Shown here piece after piece: positions 9,520-18,499 of a stretch of 64,000 nucleotides of DNA. The notes beneath the pieces are model-generated. The model ran no database searches. It saw nothing but the letters and a program-made list of their open reading frames with translations, and had not been told where the DNA came from. Positions within the stretch are counted from its first letter, which is position 1. The number at the start of each line of letters is the position of its first letter. Made by a program: the position numbers and the translations under genes. The DNA is from Stutzerimonas stutzeri (lineage in GTDB: Bacteria > Pseudomonadota > Gammaproteobacteria > Pseudomonadales > Pseudomonadaceae), in assembly GCF_000952685.1 (NCBI RefSeq), contig NZ_JYHV01000014.1:62001-126000 (forward strand), read 5' to 3'.

Positions 9520-10410
9520 TCAGCTTTGTCCTGGTAGAAGCGTTGCGATTAGCGCACGAACGTTTCCCGGCAGGGCGTCTAGATCGCGAACCAGAATGCT
9601 GCGCTCGCGGATGGCCCAGGGTTCGTCGAGCTCGATCAGCGCCAGTTGCATGGTGCGGCTGTGACGGCGCGCGGACGATTCCGGAATGATACCGACACCG
9701 ACTCCCGCCTCGATCATCCGGCACACAGCCTCGAAACTGGAGAGCTGGATGCGCAGTGAAAGGGTGCCGCCGAGCTTCTCTACCTGATCCCGAAGAAAGG
9801 CCAGTAATGTGCTGCCTTCATGAAGCCCAATGTGCTGATAGCTCAGCGTCTGTCGCAGCGTGACCCGTTTTTCCACCGCCAGCGGATGTCCGAGTGGCAC
9901 CGCCAGCAGCAGACGGTCAGTGCTGAAATGCAGAATCTGTAAGCCTTCAGCCTGTACCGGCCCGGCAATGATGCCCATGTCCGTGCTGCCATCGAGCACG
10001 CCACGCACGATGTCACGGCTCAGCCGTTCCTGCAGGTCGACGGTTACACCGGGGCGCTGCGAGAGAAAACCGGCCAGTATCTCGGGTAGAAACTCGGTGA
10101 CCGCCGTGGTATTGGCGAAGATACGGATATGCCCAGTCGAATCGGTGCTGTACTCGGTGAATTCGCTCTTGAGGTACTCCACCTGGCGCATGATCAGCCG
10201 GGCGTGTTGCAGCAGCTTGTGTCCGGCTGGCGTCAGTTCGACGCCCCGGCTGTCGCGATAGAGCAGACGGCTTTCCAGCTGACCTTCCAACGCTTTGATA
10301 CGCGCGCTGGCGGCCGCCGGTGACAGGTGTGCGCGCCGCGCGCCCTGAGTCAGGCTAGGCGACTCGGCGATATGGATAAACAGGCGAAGATCGGCCAGAT
10401 CGAAGTGCAT
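9520..10410 (-). CDS. itcR: LysR family regulator of the itaconate cluster
   Basis: 296 aa from ATG 10410 (MHFDLADLRLF), the usual LysR start; the longer open frame upstream is non-coding. The N-terminal winged helix-turn-helix spans about residues 1-60 (LTQGARRAHLSPAAASARIKALE), followed by the linker helix and a periplasmic-binding-protein-like effector domain to the C-terminus. It is divergent from ich, 122 bp apart, which is the arrangement of the itaconate-responsive regulator (PA0877/ItcR) in P. aeruginosa and of the rip locus in Yersinia. It therefore likely activates ich-dctP when itaconate or a derivative binds. A 7-bp inverted repeat lies 20-43 bp upstream of its start codon. The assignment rests on context plus family, not on effector-domain residues. 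Confidence 0.82.
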   Translation of the reverse strand: MHFDLADLRLFIHIAESPSLTQGARRAHLSPAAASARIKALEGQLESRLLYRDSRGVELTPAGHKLLQHARLIMRQVEYLKSEFTEYSTDSTGHIRIFANTTAVTEFLPEILAGFLSQRPGVTVDLQERLSRDIVRGVLDGSTDMGIIAGPVQAEGLQILHFSTDRLLLAVPLGHPLAVEKRVTLRQTLSYQHIGLHEGSTLLAFLRDQVEKLGGTLSLRIQLSSFEAVCRMIEAGVGVGIIPESSARRHSRTMQLALIELDEPWAIRERSILVRDLDALPGNVRALIATLLPGQS

Positions 10411-10429
10411 TTTGAGGGACTCGGCGAAA

Positions 10430-10453
10430 GTTCGGCGTTCAGCATAGCCGAAC
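10430..10453. promoter_or_regulatory. Candidate LysR operator between itcR and ich
   Basis: Perfect inverted repeat GTTCGGC (10430-10436), 10-nt spacer, GCCGAAC (10447-10453) in the 122-bp divergent intergenic region. It fits the T-N11-A dyad form bound by LysR proteins. It is 80 bp from the ich start and 20 bp from the itcR start, a position suited to activating ich and repressing itcR. Confidence 0.55.
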
Positions 10454-10532
10454 GGTGGTTTTGTTAAATGCAGATTCTCGGAACGCCAGCTGAGTTGCAT
10501 GCTACGGCGAAACAAGACAGCCGGAGCCGGTA

Positions 10533-11354
10533 ATGACCGATGTAAATGCCTGGGTAGGCCGTACCGAAGAAGTGCATGACCAACTCAGCCGCAATCTGCT
10601 GATGCGCATTGCCGCGACTCTGGGAGAGCCGACTCCGGCCCATGGCGAGCCGCTGCCGGCGCTGTGGCAATGGTGTTTTTTTCAGGAACCGGTTGTTGAA
10701 AGCGGCCTTGGCGAGGACGGTCATCCGGCAAGAGGGGGCTTCCTGCCGCCGGCTGACAACCGCAATCGCATGTGGGCCGGTGGCCGTGTCGAGTTCATCG
10801 AACCACTCGCGGCGGGTGCCGAAGCCACGCGTGTATCCACCATCAAACAGGTCGAGGAGAAGCAGGGTCGCACCGGCGCGCTGCTGTTCGTCACTGTGCA
10901 GCACGACTATCTACAGGACGGGCGGCTGGCAATCCGGGAAGAGCAGGACATCGTCTACCGCGAACCCAGTCCGCCGAAGACCCGCAGCGGCGAGCCGATG
11001 GTAGCCGGCGATTGGCGTGAGGCGGTGACGCCGACGCCGACGCTGCTGTTCCGCTATTCGGCCGTTACCTTCAACGGCCACCGCATTCATTACGACTGGC
11101 CTTATGTCACCGAAGCCGAAGGTTATTCGGGGCTGGTCGTGCATGGCCCGCTGATCGCCACACTTAGCTTGCGTGCGTTCTGTCGCGCTCATCCAGAGGC
11201 ACGTCTCAAGCGCTTTTCCTATCGCGGTCTGCGTCCGTTGATCGCACCACATCCTTTCGAAGTGGGCGGGCGCATCGTCGCGCCGGGCAAGGCCGAACTC
11301 TGGGCCGGCGATCACAAGGGCCTGGCGCAAAAAGCCGACGTGGAATTCGACTGA
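10533..11354 (+). CDS. ich: Itaconyl-CoA hydratase (MaoC/HTD2-like hot-dog fold)
   Basis: 273 aa, ATG 10533 with GGAG about 8 nt upstream. A double hot-dog protein of the FAS1/HTD2/MaoC dehydratase type: N-terminal region to about residue 140, then the MaoC-like half with the hydratase segment FNGHRIHYDWPYV and EGYSGLVVHGPL, which carries the expected Asn/His and Tyr/Asp active-site surroundings. In the itaconate pathway this enzyme adds water to itaconyl-CoA to give (S)-citramalyl-CoA. It is the first gene of the cluster, as in P. aeruginosa PA0878 and Yersinia ripB. Close relatives act on mesaconyl-C4-CoA, so substrate assignment depends on the neighbouring ict and ccl genes. Confidence 0.87.
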   Translation: MTDVNAWVGRTEEVHDQLSRNLLMRIAATLGEPTPAHGEPLPALWQWCFFQEPVVESGLGEDGHPARGGFLPPADNRNRMWAGGRVEFIEPLAAGAEATRVSTIKQVEEKQGRTGALLFVTVQHDYLQDGRLAIREEQDIVYREPSPPKTRSGEPMVAGDWREAVTPTPTLLFRYSAVTFNGHRIHYDWPYVTEAEGYSGLVVHGPLIATLSLRAFCRAHPEARLKRFSYRGLRPLIAPHPFEVGGRIVAPGKAELWAGDHKGLAQKADVEFD

Positions 11355-11365
11355 GTAACGAATCG

Positions 11366-11449
11366 TAGGGTGGATCGGGACGCGCAGTCGTCGCTTTTTA
11401 CATCCACCGAAGGCCCTGGGCAGTGGATCGGTAAAGCGTGATCCACCCT
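11366..11449. repeat. Palindromic intergenic element TAGGGTGGATC type
   Basis: TAGGGTGGATC at 11366 is mirrored by GATCCACCCT at 11440-11449, with an internal CATCCACC/GTGGATC pair. The same TAGGGTGG/CCACCCTA theme recurs at 14541-14637, and a variant (TAGCGTGG/CCACGC) at 12663-12694, all in gaps of the itaconate cluster. Confidence 0.55.
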
Positions 11450-11486
11450 CCGTCTGCCGCGACAACCAGAAGTAGTGAGAACCGAG

Positions 11487-12650
11487 ATGACGCCGAACAA
11501 GAGCGAAGAACTGAATTTCATCCGTGAAGGCGTACGCGCACTCTGCGCCGAGTTCACGGTTGAATACTGGCGCAAGATCGACGAGCAGAAGGGCTTCCCG
11601 GAAGCCTTCGTCAGCGCCCTGACCGAAGCAGGCTGGCTGTCGGCGATGATCCCGGAAGAATATGGTGGCTCGGGGCTTGGCCTGGCCGAAGCCTCGGTCA
11701 TCCTTGAAGAAGTGAACCGTTGCGGCGGCAACTCCGGCACCGTGCATGGGCAGATGTACAACATGTTCACTCTGCTACGAAACGGCAGCGATGAGCAGAG
11801 GCGTTACTACCTGCCCAAGCTGGCCAGCGGCGAGCTGCGCCTGCAGTCGATGGGCGTCACCGAACCCACCACCGGTACCGACACCACCAAGATCAAGACC
11901 ACCGCGGTGCGCCAAGGCGACAAGTACGTGATCAACGGCCAGAAGGTCTGGATCTCACGCGTACAGCATTCGGATCTGATGATCCTGCTGGCGCGCACTA
12001 CGCCGCTGGCCGAGGTGAAGAAGAAATCCGAGGGCATGTCGATCTTCCTGGTCGATCTGCGCGAGGCCATCGGCAACGGCCTGACCGTCCAGCCGATCGC
12101 CAACATGGTCAACCATGAGACCAACGAGCTGTTCTTCGACAATCTGGAGATTCCCGCCAGCAGCCTGATTGGCGAAGAGGGCAAGGGCTTCCGCTATATC
12201 CTCGACGGGCTCAACGCCGAGCGCACCCTGATCGCCGCTGAGTGCATCGGTGACGGTCGTTGGTTCATCGAGAAATCCGCCGCTTACGCTCGCGATCGGG
12301 TGGTCTTCGGCCGGCCTATCGGGCAGAACCAGGGCGTGCAGTTCCCCATCGCCGAGGCGCATATCGAGATCGAGGCCGCTGACCTGATGCGCTGGCGCGC
12401 CTGCGAGGAATATGACGCCGGGCTCAACGCCGGAGCGGCGGCGAACATGGCCAAGTACCTGGCGGCGAAAGCCAGCTGGGAGGCGGCCAACGCCTGCCTG
12501 CAGACCCACGGTGGATTCGGCTTTGCCAATGAATACGACGTCGAGCGCAAGTTTCGCGAGACCCGGCTGTACCAGGTGGCGCCGATTTCCACCAATCTGA
12601 TCCTGTCTTACGTGGCCGAGCATCTGCTCGAACTGCCACGCTCGTTTTAA
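11487..12650 (+). CDS. Acyl-CoA dehydrogenase of the itaconate cluster (PA0879-like)
   Basis: 387 aa from ATG 11487; a GTG four codons earlier is possible. FAD-dependent acyl-CoA dehydrogenase fold: N-terminal helical domain (about 1-120), a beta domain with the FAD/substrate loop (LQSMGVTEPTTGTDTTKIKT and the conserved VWISRVQ), and a C-terminal four-helix bundle with LQTHGGFGFANEYDVERKFRE, where the GG binds the FAD pyrophosphate. It would pass electrons to electron-transfer flavoprotein. Its step in itaconate breakdown is not required by the three-reaction pathway (transferase, hydratase, lyase). A side substrate such as methylsuccinyl-CoA is plausible but unproven. It is separated from ich by a palindromic repeat. 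Confidence 0.83.
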   Translation: MTPNKSEELNFIREGVRALCAEFTVEYWRKIDEQKGFPEAFVSALTEAGWLSAMIPEEYGGSGLGLAEASVILEEVNRCGGNSGTVHGQMYNMFTLLRNGSDEQRRYYLPKLASGELRLQSMGVTEPTTGTDTTKIKTTAVRQGDKYVINGQKVWISRVQHSDLMILLARTTPLAEVKKKSEGMSIFLVDLREAIGNGLTVQPIANMVNHETNELFFDNLEIPASSLIGEEGKGFRYILDGLNAERTLIAAECIGDGRWFIEKSAAYARDRVVFGRPIGQNQGVQFPIAEAHIEIEAADLMRWRACEEYDAGLNAGAAANMAKYLAAKASWEAANACLQTHGGFGFANEYDVERKFRETRLYQVAPISTNLILSYVAEHLLELPRSF

Positions 12651-12662
12651 CCGAGCCGAACG

Positions 12663-12694
12663 TAGCGTGGAAAACGGCGAAGCCTTTTCCACGC
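12663..12694. repeat. Palindromic intergenic hairpin, GCGTGGAAAA type
   Basis: GCGTGGAAAA (12665-12674) pairs perfectly with TTTTCCACGC (12685-12694) around a loop containing a further GGC/GCC pair, 15 bp after the dehydrogenase stop. A related word, GCGTGGAAAAGGCTTCGCCG, occurs again near 14609. Confidence 0.6.
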
Positions 12695-12770
12695 GTTTCG
12701 AACAGGCGACACGGTGGCGGAAAAGGCCTTACGACCATTTCCGCCAGAGGGCACGCGAAGGAGTCATGCC

Positions 12771-13187
12771 ATGCAAATCGACCACCTCGACCATCTGGTC
12801 CTGACCGTCGCCGATATCGAGGCCACGCTGGACTTCTACACCCGCGTGCTCGGCATGCAGGTGGTGATTTTCGGCGAAGGCCGCAAAGCACTCTCGTTCG
12901 GTCAGCAGAAGATCAACCTTCACCAGGCCGGGCGCGAGTTCGAACCCAAGGCGGAACGGCCCACCCCTGGATCAGCGGATCTCTGTTTCATCGTCGCCAC
13001 GCCGGTGGATGCAGTTGTTGCTCACCTCGAACGCCAGGGCGTAACGATCGTCGAGGGTCCGGTGCAGCGCACCGGCGCAACCGGGCCTATCCGCTCGGTA
13101 TATGTGCGCGATCCCGATCTCAATCTCATCGAGCTATCCAACCGACTGGCCAATTCCTCGACCAACCCACTGGAGGCTGCGTCATGA
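12771..13187 (+). CDS. VOC (glyoxalase/dioxygenase) family protein of the itaconate cluster (PA0880-like)
   Basis: 138 aa; ATG 12771 is preceded by GAAGGAG at 12757-12763, and the longer frame from 12714 is rejected. Two beta-alpha-beta-beta-beta modules of the vicinal oxygen chelate fold are present. The first metal ligand is likely His in IDHLDHLVLTV, a second His sits in INLHQ, and Glu in LNLIELSN near the C-terminus is the third. Such proteins act as glyoxalases, epimerases or extradiol dioxygenases. The role here is unknown; it might detoxify or isomerise a pathway intermediate. It overlaps the next gene by 4 nt (ATGA), so the two are coupled. Confidence 0.82.
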   Translation: MQIDHLDHLVLTVADIEATLDFYTRVLGMQVVIFGEGRKALSFGQQKINLHQAGREFEPKAERPTPGSADLCFIVATPVDAVVAHLERQGVTIVEGPVQRTGATGPIRSVYVRDPDLNLIELSNRLANSSTNPLEAAS

Positions 13188-14536
13188 GTCAGCATACCCA
13201 GGCGCTCACCGAATTCCTTGCCGGGCTGCGCTACGAGCAAATTCCCGATGCGGTGCTGGCGCGCACCGAAGACCTATTCCTCGACTGGTTCGGTTCAGCA
13301 CTGGCCAGCGCGGGCTCGCATCCGATTCCGTTGTTCGAGAGTTATGCTGCCTGCATGGGCCCGGCTGATGGCCCGGCACGGATCTTCGTCAATCGCCGCG
13401 GCAGTTCTGCCTATTTCGCCGCACTGGTCAACGGGGCCAGCTCGCACCTCGTCGAGCAGGACGACCTGCACAACAGCTCGGTGCTGCACCCGGCAACGGT
13501 GGTGTTTCCCGCTGCACTGGCCGCCGCCCAGGATCTCGGCAAGTCCGGCCGCGAGCTGCTGCTGGCGTCGATCGCAGGCTACGAAGCCGGTATTCGCATC
13601 GGTGAGTTCCTCGGTCGCTCGCACTACCGGATCTTCCACACCACCGCGACCGTCGGCACCCTTGCGGCGGCCGTGGCAGTGGGCAAGCTGCTGAATTTCG
13701 ATCAGCGACAGTTCAACCACCTGCTAGGAAGCGCCGGCACCCTGGCCGCCGGGCTCTGGGAGTTCCTCCGTGATGCTGCCGACTCCAAACAGCTGCATAC
13801 GGCCAAGGCGGCCGCTGACGGTCTGCTGGCCGCCTACCTGACCGCCGACGGCCTGACGGGGGCGCAGGACATCCTCGAAGGCGAGCAGGGAATGGGGGCC
13901 GGAATGTCCAGCGATGCCGACCCGAGCAAGCTGTCGGACCGCCTCGGCACGCGCTGGGCGCTGGCGGAAACCTCCTTCAAATATCACGCCTCGTGCCGTC
14001 ATACCCATCCGGCCGCCGATGCTTTGCTAGAGCTGATGCAGCGAGAAGGGCTCAAGGCAGAGGACATCGCCAGCGTCACCACCCGCGTGCATCAGGGTGC
14101 TATCGACGTGCTCGGCCGGGTGGTGGTGCCGCAGACGGTGCACCAGGCCAAGTTCAGCATGGGCACCGTGCTCGGATTGATTGCCCTGTACGGCAAGGCC
14201 GGGCTGACCGAATTCCATACTCACGCGCTCAGCGACACGCGTGTCGGCGAGTTTCGCGAGAAGGTTTCGATGCTGCTCGATCCCGAAGTCGATGGTGCCT
14301 ATCCGTCGCGCTGGCTAGGCCGCGTGACGGTGCAGACCACGGACGGCCGCACCCTGAACGGGGCGATCGACGAACCCAAGGGCGATCCGGGAAACACCCT
14401 CAGCCGCGACGAGCTGGAAGACAAGTTTCGCCGCCTGGTGCAGTTCTCCGGTGCGCGAAGCGATGACGAGGCGGGCGTGCTGATCGACAAGGTCTGGCGG
14501 CTGCGCGAGCTGCAGCGGCTGGACGCGCTGGCCTGA
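13184..14536 (+). CDS. MmgE/PrpD family protein (2-methylcitrate dehydratase / cis-aconitate decarboxylase fold, PA0881-like)
   Basis: 450 aa, start ATG 13184 overlapping the stop of the VOC gene. Length and sequence fit the MmgE/PrpD family: an all-helical domain (1 to about 270, with SSHLVEQDDLHNSSVLHPATVV, an active-site segment rich in His and Asp) and a lid domain carrying KYHASCRHTHPAADALL. The family contains 2-methylcitrate dehydratase (PrpD) and the cis-aconitate decarboxylase that makes itaconate (IRG1/CadA). No PrpB or PrpC gene is nearby, so a propionate role is unlikely. Its presence in a cluster that consumes itaconate suggests it handles a stereoisomer or related methylated acid. 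The exact reaction is unknown. Confidence 0.82.
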   Translation: MSQHTQALTEFLAGLRYEQIPDAVLARTEDLFLDWFGSALASAGSHPIPLFESYAACMGPADGPARIFVNRRGSSAYFAALVNGASSHLVEQDDLHNSSVLHPATVVFPAALAAAQDLGKSGRELLLASIAGYEAGIRIGEFLGRSHYRIFHTTATVGTLAAAVAVGKLLNFDQRQFNHLLGSAGTLAAGLWEFLRDAADSKQLHTAKAAADGLLAAYLTADGLTGAQDILEGEQGMGAGMSSDADPSKLSDRLGTRWALAETSFKYHASCRHTHPAADALLELMQREGLKAEDIASVTTRVHQGAIDVLGRVVVPQTVHQAKFSMGTVLGLIALYGKAGLTEFHTHALSDTRVGEFREKVSMLLDPEVDGAYPSRWLGRVTVQTTDGRTLNGAIDEPKGDPGNTLSRDELEDKFRRLVQFSGARSDDEAGVLIDKVWRLRELQRLDALA

Positions 14537-14540
14537 ATCG

Positions 14541-14637
14541 TAGGGTGGGTGATGGCGAGGCCTCACCCACCAGTGCAGCGCCAGCTTCGCAGAGAATTGA
14601 ACCGACGCGTGGAAAAGGCTTCGCCGTTTTCCACCCT
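14541..14637. repeat. Composite palindromic intergenic element TAGGGTGGGT type
   Basis: TAGGGTGGGTGATGG at 14541 is mirrored locally by CCTCACCCACC, and the element ends with GTTTTCCACCCTACG near 14623-14637, an inverted copy of its beginning. It nearly fills the 125-bp gap before ict and matches elements at 11366 and 12663. Confidence 0.55.
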
Positions 14638-14661
14638 ACGCCGAATTTGCAGGAACCGAAC

Positions 14662-15867
14662 ATGAACGACACCCAAGCCAAACCCCGCCCACTCGATGGC
14701 ATCACCGTGGTTAGCCTCGAGCACGCCATTGCCGCGCCGTTCTGTACGCGTCAATTGGCGGACCTGGGTGCTCGGGTGATCAAGATCGAGCGTCCAGGGG
14801 CTGGAGATTTCGCCCGTGGTTACGACGAACGCGTCGATGGCCTGGCCTCACATTTCGTCTGGACCAACCGCTCCAAGGAAAGCCTAACGCTCGATGTGAA
14901 ACAGGATGCTGCCGGCGAGGTTCTCGAACAACTGTTGAACAATGCTGATGTGTTGGTGCAAAACCTCGCACCTGGCGCTGCGGCGCGCATGGGACTGTCG
15001 TTCGAATCCTTGCACGAGCGCTTTCCACGGCTGATCGTCTGCGACATCTCCGGCTACGGCGAAGGCGGCCCTTACGAACAGAAGAAGGCCTACGACCTGC
15101 TGATCCAGAGTGAGGGGGGATTTCTCTCGGTCACGGGTGGCCCAGGCGAGACCGAGATGGCCAAGGCCGGTTGTTCAATCGCCGACATCGCCGCCGGCAT
15201 GTATGCCTACACCGGGGTGCTGTCGGCATTGATGCTGCGTGACAAGACGGGCGAGGGCAGCCGGGTGGATGTGAGCATGCTGGAAAGCCTAGTGGAATGG
15301 ATGGGCTACCCGTTGTACTACGCCTACGACGGCGCACCGCCGCCACCGCGTGCCGGTGCCGCCCACGCCACCATCTATCCCTACGGACCGTTCCCCGCCG
15401 GGGATGGCGGTACCGTGATGCTTGGCCTGCAGAACGAGCGCGAATGGCAGATGTTCTGCGACAAGGTACTGCTGCGCCCTGAACTGGCCGTCGACGAGCG
15501 CTTTTCCGCCAATTTCAAGCGTTCGGAAAACCGCTCGGCGCTGCGCACGATCATTGTCGAGACGTTCTCGTCCTTGAGTGCCGAACAGGTGATCGAGCGC
15601 CTCGAAGCGGCTTCCATCGCCAACGCCCACGTCAATGACATGGCGAGCGTCTGGGCGCATCCGCAGCTCAAGGCCCGTCAGCGTTGGAGCGAGGTGGAAA
15701 GCCCGTCCGGGCGGTTGCCGGCGCTCCTGCCGCCGGGTCGCAATACCGCATTCACGCCGCGCATGGATCCGATTCCCGCGCTCGGCCAGCACACCGATGC
15801 ACTGCTCGCCGAACTCGGCTATGCGCCAGCCGATATCCAGCGACTCCATGAGCAGGGTGCGGTGTAG
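14662..15867 (+). CDS. ict: Itaconate CoA-transferase (CaiB/BaiF class III)
   Basis: 401 aa from ATG 14662 with AGGAACC upstream; the longer frame from 14545 runs through a repeat and is rejected. A class III CoA-transferase: N-terminal LDGITVVSLEHAIAAPFCTRQLADLGARVIKIERPG is the family signature, and the catalytic aspartate is probably Asp175 in CSIADIAAGM, which lines up with Asp169 of formyl-CoA transferase. It moves CoA (from succinyl-CoA in the known pathway) onto itaconate to give itaconyl-CoA, the activating step. Same order as P. aeruginosa PA0882 and Yersinia ripA. Class III transferases share this fold across many acids; context fixes the substrate. Confidence 0.88.
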   Translation: MNDTQAKPRPLDGITVVSLEHAIAAPFCTRQLADLGARVIKIERPGAGDFARGYDERVDGLASHFVWTNRSKESLTLDVKQDAAGEVLEQLLNNADVLVQNLAPGAAARMGLSFESLHERFPRLIVCDISGYGEGGPYEQKKAYDLLIQSEGGFLSVTGGPGETEMAKAGCSIADIAAGMYAYTGVLSALMLRDKTGEGSRVDVSMLESLVEWMGYPLYYAYDGAPPPPRAGAAHATIYPYGPFPAGDGGTVMLGLQNEREWQMFCDKVLLRPELAVDERFSANFKRSENRSALRTIIVETFSSLSAEQVIERLEAASIANAHVNDMASVWAHPQLKARQRWSEVESPSGRLPALLPPGRNTAFTPRMDPIPALGQHTDALLAELGYAPADIQRLHEQGAV

Positions 15868-15911
15868 CGCTGCGTATAGCCGTCAGAACTTTCAGACTAC
15901 GAGACCTTTCC

Positions 15912-16739
15912 ATGAACCCAGGCATCATCCGTTCCGCATTGTTCGTCCCGGCCACTCGCCCGGATCGAATCCCCAAGGCGCTGGCGACGGGGGCCGATGC
16001 GGTGATCGTCGATCTTGAGGACGCCGTCGCTGAAGGTCTGAAGGCTCAGGCGCGGGCCGATCTGGAGGCTTTTCTCGCGACCGATCCGTCTGCGCGGGTG
16101 CTGGTCCGCATCAACGCGCCGGGACATGTGCAGCAAGCCGAGGATCTGAAGCTATGCGCCGCGCACCCAGGTGTTATCGGCATGCTCCTGCCCAAGGTAG
16201 AGAGCGCTGATCAGGTCGCGGCGATTGCGGCCGCTGGTAAGCCGGTCTGGCCGATCGTCGAAAGTGCCCGTGGGCTGGCTGGGCTGGCTGAAATAGCGGC
16301 GGCCGCCGGTGTCGAGCGTTTGTCTTTCGGGGCGCTGGATCTGGCGCTGGACCTTGGTCTTGCCAGCGGCACGCCGGCCGCTGAGCGCATCCTCGATCAG
16401 GCGCGCTATGCGCTGCTGCTGCATTCACGTCTGGCGAATCTGGCGCCACCGCTGGACAGCGTATTTCCGGATATCAAGAACCTGCACGGCCTCGCCCAGG
16501 CTGTCGCCGACGCCCGCGACATGGGCTTCGGCGGGCTGCTGTGCATCCACCCCAGCCAGGTGGCTGTGGTGCACGACACGCTGATGCCCGGCGCCGACGA
16601 ACTGGCCTGGGCTCAACGCGTCCTCGCGGCCGGTGCGTCCGACGGCGGGGTCTTCGTGGTGGACGGGCAGATGGTCGATGCTCCGGTGGTCGGCCGTGCC
16701 CGCTGCCTGCTGCAACGTGCCGGGCGGGCGGTTCCCTGA
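15912..16739 (+). CDS. ccl: (S)-citramalyl-CoA lyase (CitE-like, HpcH/HpaI family)
   Basis: 275 aa, ATG 15912, 44 bp after ict. A TIM-barrel lyase: N-terminal RSALFVPATRPDRIPKA is the CitE-like signature. The metal and CoA-binding residues lie in VIVDLEDAV, GMLLPKVESADQV and PIVESARGL, with Asp in SFGALDLALDLG; GFGGLLCIHPSQV closes the barrel. It splits (S)-citramalyl-CoA into acetyl-CoA and pyruvate, ending the itaconate pathway in central metabolism. Equivalent to PA0883 and Yersinia ripC. Length fits stand-alone CitE-like proteins, and no citrate lyase alpha or gamma subunits are near, which argues against citrate lyase. Confidence 0.9.
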   Translation: MNPGIIRSALFVPATRPDRIPKALATGADAVIVDLEDAVAEGLKAQARADLEAFLATDPSARVLVRINAPGHVQQAEDLKLCAAHPGVIGMLLPKVESADQVAAIAAAGKPVWPIVESARGLAGLAEIAAAAGVERLSFGALDLALDLGLASGTPAAERILDQARYALLLHSRLANLAPPLDSVFPDIKNLHGLAQAVADARDMGFGGLLCIHPSQVAVVHDTLMPGADELAWAQRVLAAGASDGGVFVVDGQMVDAPVVGRARCLLQRAGRAVP

Positions 16740-17786
<1,047 letters not shown>

Positions 17787-17788
17787 AT

Positions 17789-17828
17789 CGAATCGGAGCC
17801 GCATGCTGAGACATGCGGCTCCGATTCG
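17789..17828. terminator. Strong hairpin ending the itaconate operon
   Basis: A 17-bp perfect stem, 17789-17805 paired with 17812-17828 around the loop CTGAGA, starting 2 nt after the dctP stop. It lacks a U run but is by far the strongest stem in this area and could also terminate the converging gene. Confidence 0.75.
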
Positions 17829-17905
17829 GGTCGACAGATGGCTTGACGTTCGTGCGGTCCGCCCAATGTGCGTCGAGGTCGCGCCGAGCGGCGATGGCGG
17901 ATAAC

Positions 17906-18313
17906 TCAGTGCCGTGGACTCTCTTCCGGCATGCTCAGCAGCTGTTTTTCCATGTTCCAGTCGAACGGCTCGTCGTTCTGCTCGGCGTCGTAACGGCGCT
18001 CTTCCAGCTTCTGGAAGATTTCGATCTCCTCGTCCGGCATGAAGTGCAGGCAATCGCCGCCGAAGTACCACAGCAGATCGCGTGGGACCAGATGGGCGAT
18101 CTGTGGGTAACGGTGGAACACCTGGCAGATCATGTCCTGGCCCATGTGCCGTTCTTCCGGCACGTTCTGTAGGTTCATGATCAGCTCGTCGAAGCGCTCG
18201 AGGAACAGCGCATGGCTTTCTTCCGATACCTGCTCGGTTTCACCCATGGCAAGCAAAATGCCACGCAGATGGGCCAGCAGTGCCAGGTTGTGATCGTGAT
18301 AGGGGTTGGCCAT
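17906..18313 (-). CDS. PA2817 family protein, function unknown
   Basis: 135 aa from ATG 18313. An acidic, helical cytoplasmic protein with no signal peptide or membrane segment. It resembles the P. aeruginosa PA2817 family, including the conserved block IAHLVPRDLLWYFGGDCLHFMPDEEI at about residues 72-97 (quoted here only as a landmark: LVPRDLLWYFGGDCLHF). As in P. aeruginosa, it sits beside a FadE-type acyl-CoA dehydrogenase. No catalytic motif is recognisable and the function is unknown. It converges with the itaconate operon and is upstream of nothing on its own strand. Confidence 0.78.
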   Translation of the reverse strand: MANPYHDHNLALLAHLRGILLAMGETEQVSEESHALFLERFDELIMNLQNVPEERHMGQDMICQVFHRYPQIAHLVPRDLLWYFGGDCLHFMPDEEIEIFQKLEERRYDAEQNDEPFDWNMEKQLLSMPEESPRH

Positions 18314-18466
18314 GGTTCACCTGTGTCGGGTTGGGCGCGGGATTATAAGGCGCCGCGCGAGTTATTGGGGGCCTGTCCAATTGACTCGACAGCATCGGCT
18401 GGGTTCGGTGCAGGCGATGGAATGGCTGCCTTGCAAGGTGTCTACGGTGCGGTCCGCTGCGGTGTT

Positions 18467-18488
18467 ACGGGGAGATTAGGCTCCCCGT
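18467..18488 (-). terminator. Hairpin terminator after fadE
   Basis: ACGGGGAG (18467-18474) pairs with CTCCCCGT (18481-18488) around a 6-nt loop, 12 bp beyond the fadE stop. No U run on the minus strand, so Rho or another factor may assist. Confidence 0.55.
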
Positions 18489-18499
18489 GCGGTGATGGC

